Assembly (NCBI RefSeq): GCF_004000925.1
Contig: NZ_BIME01000008.1
Coordinates: 124,001-188,000, forward strand
Reading direction: 5' to 3'
Origin: Paenibacillus illinoisensis NBRC 15959
GTDB taxonomy: Bacteria; Bacillota; Bacilli; Paenibacillales; Paenibacillaceae
Length of the DNA stretch: 64,000 bases
A model generated the notes under the pieces. It was not told the origin of the DNA, did not search any database, and saw only the letters and a list, made by a program, of their open reading frames with translations. How positions within the stretch are numbered: position 1 is the stretch's first letter; each line of letters opens with the position of its first letter. Below, in pieces: positions 61,215 through 64,000 of this stretch. The position numbers were made by a program, and so were the translations under genes.

Positions 61215-62588
61215 TCAGTTTGGTTGTGTAAAACTTCCGCTTTTTCTATAGATGAAAGCAGAAACAACACCAACGACTGCTAACACACATAAGCCCCAGT
61301 AAATATTCGTATATGCTGTGGCCAAGGTGAGTTGTTGCTGTTTTTCTAAAGCAATGGCAACTATGGCGACCCCAAAGGCTCCACTGAAAAACTGAAGAAG
61401 TTGATATAAACCCATTCCTGAACCTATATACTTCCTGTCTAGTACACGTGAGATTTCGTTGGATAAACAGCTAGAGAGTGCTGTAAATGCCAGACTAAGA
61501 ATCATATAGGTAATCATTGCTCCTATCCAAGAGTGTCCAATCAATAAAGCGAAGAGAATCGTAGAAATTAACAACAATATAGGTCCATACTTCAAAAAGG
61601 TACGATTTCCGTAACGGTCAATTACTCGACCCACTTGGCGTGAAGCGAGGATAGCAAGTAACGAACCAGGAAAAATGATTAATCCCGCATTTCCGGGTGT
61701 AAAGTTGAAATTCTGAGTTAAGATCTGAGGCAAGAGAAACAAAGTAGAAAAATTACATATATAACCTGTCATTCCTAGTAAAACGAGTATTAAAAATGGG
61801 CGGTTTGCAAACAGCGACGGGAGTACAAATGGCTCCGGGGTTTTACGAATTCGCACAACAAAGAGTGTCAAAGCAACGAGTCCAGCAATCAGCATAATCC
61901 CCTTCTGGTTAGTCGTGAACAGAAGTAATGAAGTCGTACCTAAAGCGAGCAATATCCCACCGATCAGATCAAAGGAACCTGCCTGTGGTAACTCTTTTGG
62001 AAGCAACGTAAGAAATAATGGAAGCAGCAGCAAGACGAATGAAGTTAGAATAAACAACCAGTGCCATCCCAAATTTTCGACAATTGCTCCGCCGACAACT
62101 GGTCCTGCACCAAGTCCTAGTGATACAGCAGACATATTGATGGCCATAGCAGCACCACGACGTTCTATAGGAATATAACGCGTATATAGCACCATAGACA
62201 GGGAAATAATACCGCCCGCACCTGCTGCCTGCACAATCCGACATAGAAGCAATACAACAAAGCTATCACTAAAGAATCCGATTAAGCTAGCCAGTCCTAA
62301 AGCGACGACTCCAATATTCAGCAGCCGTCTGAGTGGTATGAAATCAGATAAACGACTGAATGTGATCGAAGAAACAGCAAACATTATGGAATATCCAGAC
62401 ACAATCCAGGAAGCTGTGGACGAGGAAATATTGAAATCCGAGATAATATTAGGCAGCGCCAAATTAAACATGGATGTATTCATAAGTGCCAATACAATAG
62501 CAATACATATGGCAACAATGGTAAAGCCTTCTCGGGCTAAAAGTGGCTGCTCGGATTGAACTACCGAGGAATTTTTTTCTGAACTCAT
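61215..62588 (-). CDS. MFS drug exporter, DHA2-like (TetL-type)
   Basis: 457-residue major facilitator with about 14 membrane segments. Family motifs: LNTSMFNLALPNI-like start (NTSMFNLALPNIISDF), ASWIVSGYSIMFAV, FSRLSDFIPLRRLLNIGV (motif A), RIVQAAGAGGIISLSMVLYTRYIPIERRGAAM and GLGAGPVVGGAI (motif C of antiporters). This is the layout of tetracycline/multidrug antiporters of Bacillus. ATG behind AAGGAGAGA. Divergent to an ArsR gene, with a shared operator region. Substrate unknown. It ends near the terminator in repeat copy 3. Confidence 0.9.
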   Translation of the reverse strand: MSSEKNSSVVQSEQPLLAREGFTIVAICIAIVLALMNTSMFNLALPNIISDFNISSSTASWIVSGYSIMFAVSSITFSRLSDFIPLRRLLNIGVVALGLASLIGFFSDSFVVLLLCRIVQAAGAGGIISLSMVLYTRYIPIERRGAAMAINMSAVSLGLGAGPVVGGAIVENLGWHWLFILTSFVLLLLPLFLTLLPKELPQAGSFDLIGGILLALGTTSLLLFTTNQKGIMLIAGLVALTLFVVRIRKTPEPFVLPSLFANRPFLILVLLGMTGYICNFSTLFLLPQILTQNFNFTPGNAGLIIFPGSLLAILASRQVGRVIDRYGNRTFLKYGPILLLISTILFALLIGHSWIGAMITYMILSLAFTALSSCLSNEISRVLDRKYIGSGMGLYQLLQFFSGAFGVAIVAIALEKQQQLTLATAYTNIYWGLCVLAVVGVVSAFIYRKSGSFTQPN

Positions 62589-62614
62589 ACGATCTCTCCT
62601 TCTGATTGTATTAA

Positions 62615-62658
62615 ATATGTATACATATTATTTTATTGTTCGTAAAATAGCGAACAAT
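62615..62658. promoter_or_regulatory. Divergent operator between exporter and ArsR gene
   Basis: ATATGTATACATAT (62615-62628) is a perfect 14-bp palindrome. ATTGTTCG (62635-62642) and CGAACAAT (62651-62658) are perfect inverted arms around 8 bp. These are good candidates for the dimeric ArsR protein encoded at 62780. Confidence 0.6.
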
Positions 62659-62779
62659 TGAAGTATATAACGCAGTATTGTAAAATACAACATGAATTTG
62701 TTTTTGGAGATAAGCTTAAAGTGTAGGCTCACATCAGCTAATAATAAATAAGATATAGGAATATAATGGGGGAAATTCT

Positions 62780-63085
62780 ATGAAATCACTACATCATCCT
62801 GATCGTAAAGACTTCATGTTACCAGCAGTTCTGCATGCACTCAGTGATCCAATTCGTCTTCACATGGTGGCACAAATGCATAGGAGTGGAGAGCAGGCTT
62901 GTAAGAATTTTGATGTTCCCATTGCGAATTCTACAAGGTCACAACACATCCGGACACTTCGGGAATCTGGAATTATTTATACTCGTTTTGAAGGAACCAA
63001 ACGTTTGTTGTCACTTCGAACAGAAGACCTGAATGAACGCTTCCCTGGCTTAATAGATTCGATACTAAATGTTTATGAAAGTTAA
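62780..63085 (+). CDS. ArsR-family transcriptional repressor
   Basis: 101-residue winged-helix repressor: LHALSDPIRLHMVAQMHRSGEQACKNF (helix 1-2 of the HTH), STRSQHIRTLRESGIIYTRFEG (recognition helix and wing). It has a single Cys in QACKNF and no classical CxCxxC arsenic motif, so it may sense something other than arsenite. Divergent from the drug exporter; its targets are probably that gene and itself. ATG behind GGGGGAAA. Confidence 0.88.
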   Translation: MKSLHHPDRKDFMLPAVLHALSDPIRLHMVAQMHRSGEQACKNFDVPIANSTRSQHIRTLRESGIIYTRFEGTKRLLSLRTEDLNERFPGLIDSILNVYES

Positions 63086-63138
63086 TCGAGATAAGCAAAG
63101 ATTTTAGAACGCGGGCAAAATATGAATGAACCAGACGC

Positions 63139-63539
63139 ATGCAGAAGGAAGATACCCAGCGATTCATTTACAACGCTTCAGTCATTTTTCAATGCGGCGG
63201 CTATCCGGTTTTGCAAAAAGACTTTTTAATGGACTATGAATTATCGGATGTGATTTAGAATAGCAGTGCCGTTATACTGGATGCTAGTGCTGGCTCGTTA
63301 AACATGGCTGCCCAATGGTTAAGCTTGCACAAATATTGGCAATGATGTTGAAACAACTACGATTTATGATGGTATTGACTTTGATCAATTTGCCTATGAA
63401 TCTCTACCTGTTCCTTTTGTCTGAAGAGATTGATGTGTATGCGGCAGAACAGGAAAGCGCTATACGTGTAAAGGACGGCAAAATAGAAATATTGGGTCCT
63501 GTATATTTAAAGATTCAGAAATTGGTTGAGACGCTCTAA
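63139..63539 (+). pseudogene. Decayed gene with several frameshifts
   Basis: Three overlapping reading frames give protein-like sequence in succession. Frame A from an ATG at 63139 encodes YNASVIFQCGGYPVLQKDFL up to TAG at 63256, then continues with NSSAVILDASAGSLNMAAQW. Frame B from about 63338 encodes GNDVETTTIYDGIDFDQFAY and stops near 63420. Frame C from about 63420 encodes EEIDVYAAEQESAIRVKDGK up to TAA at 63539. At least one stop and two indels are needed to join them. I do not recognise the family. Confidence 0.6.
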
Positions 63540-63553
63540 TTAGGGTGTTCAGG

Positions 63554-63630
63554 CTAACGGGAAACGATAGCTCAATAAATCTAAGAAAGCAGCTGATCAT
63601 GTGATCAGCTGCTTTCTTTAACTAACGGGC
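63554..63630. repeat. CTAACGGG repeat, copy 4, with terminator
   Basis: CTAACGGGAAACGATAG (63554-63570), a 17-bp perfect stem AAGAAAGCAGCTGATCA (63583-63599)/TGATCAGCTGCTTTCTT (63602-63618), and CTAACGGGC (63622-63630). Same organisation as copy 1. Confidence 0.85.
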
Positions 63631-63693
63631 TGTACAGTGTTGACGTATGGGAGCATAAGTGTGGGTTTTGGCAAACTTGTACATGAAGTCACA

Positions 63694-64000
63694 TTATATT
63701 TCGTACAAAATCTCACCTGTACGGGAAACATCATAGCCTTCGAAGGATTGCAGTTCCTGTCTGAACTCCGAAGATTGAAGAATGCGCAGGACCGAATCGG
63801 TCCACATCTCATTGCCCGGTTTCTTTAACATAACCAGATCATAGCGCTCCTGAGTCAGTGGAATGAAATCAACCTGACCGACAAGACGTGCAGCCTTTTC
63901 AATGCCAATGCCCACATCCGCTTCACCGGAACTGACTTTGGCGGCAACACCCATATGACTGGTTTCTTCCAGGTTATAACCAATCAGGCGGGAGGAAGGA
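63694..64000 (-). CDS. PBP-domain protein, C-terminal part (window edge)
   Basis: The minus-strand frame runs off the right edge, so only the C-terminal ~101 residues are present. RLIGYNLEETSHMGVAAKV, SGEADVGIGIEKAARLVG, VDFIPLTQERYDLVML is the pattern of the periplasmic-binding-like ligand domain (PF12727 type) of one-component regulators and molybdate-related proteins, often fused to an N-terminal HTH (excisionase-like or LysR-like) or to MoeA. The N-terminal domain is outside the window, so regulator versus enzyme cannot be decided. Confidence 0.78.
   Translation of the reverse strand, partial: PSSRLIGYNLEETSHMGVAAKVSSGEADVGIGIEKAARLVGQVDFIPLTQERYDLVMLKKPGNEMWTDSVLRILQSSEFRQELQSFEGYDVSRTGEILYEI

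Noticed and set aside
57928..63630. Integron attC sites
   Set aside because: The CTAACG/CGTTAG hairpin recalls attC core sites, but the GTTRRRY/RYYYAAC core pairs with the expected spacing are not present and there is no integrase in the window; kept only as a cassette-like repeat.

Overview
The window looks like chromosomal DNA of a Paenibacillus species. The evidence is low-to-mid GC Firmicute codon use, strong AGGAGG-type ribosome binding sites with frequent GTG/TTG starts, Zur boxes of the Bacillus type, a YjcZ-like tiny spore protein, a YheC/D-type spore coat protein, an EcsAB pair, and a giant repeat protein ending in what I recall as the Paenibacillus WIAG-tail domain. I see no rRNA, tRNA, CRISPR array, transposase or integrase.

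Layout. 0-2.4 kb: 3' end of sdhA and complete sdhB, separated by an unusual fold-back element. 2.5-12.4 kb: housekeeping genes (two metallophosphoesterases, a GNAT, a histidinol phosphatase, a LysR regulator, CheX, an SDR, a DEAD-box helicase, EcsAB). 12.6-18 kb: a tiny sporulation protein, an aminotransferase, and a flavin-binding protein divergent from a MocR regulator that lacks its PLP lysine, then an AraC regulator. 18.1-20.2 kb: phosphatidylserine decarboxylase and a YheC/D spore coat protein.

20.6-32.8 kb is the most striking block. A 1776-residue protein contains 135 uninterrupted decapeptides, nine copies of a 70-residue super-repeat, a QQVQE linker and a WIAG-like tail. It is followed by six same-strand genes: five glycosyltransferases (four GT-A/GT2-like, one GT-D-like) and a sugar-nucleotide pyrophosphorylase. 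Several of the transferases share Arg/Lys-rich leaders and a VWKSGH motif. I read this as a fibre protein, probably on the spore surface, together with the machinery that glycosylates it.

34.1-43.7 kb: a sulfur-scavenging cluster (glutaredoxin, two luciferase-like monooxygenases, FMN reductase, peptide/nickel-type ABC importer without ATPases, LysR, M20 deacylase) resembling the Bacillus ytm/yxe operons, with three CymR-like sites. 43.9-56.8 kb: a zinc-starvation regulon. It holds an opine-metallophore operon cntKLM-cntABCDF-cntE, a second exporter, a COG0523 GTPase and zinc-free ribosomal protein S14, with a Zur box at each of three promoters. CntM residues predict staphylopine itself.

57-64 kb: a largely AT-rich accessory stretch (uppP, a stalk-domain protein, a broken lipoprotein gene, an APH-family kinase, a drug exporter with a divergent ArsR, a decayed gene). 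It is punctuated by a dispersed repeat carrying CTAACGGG motifs around terminator hairpins. The window ends inside a PBP-domain gene on the minus strand.
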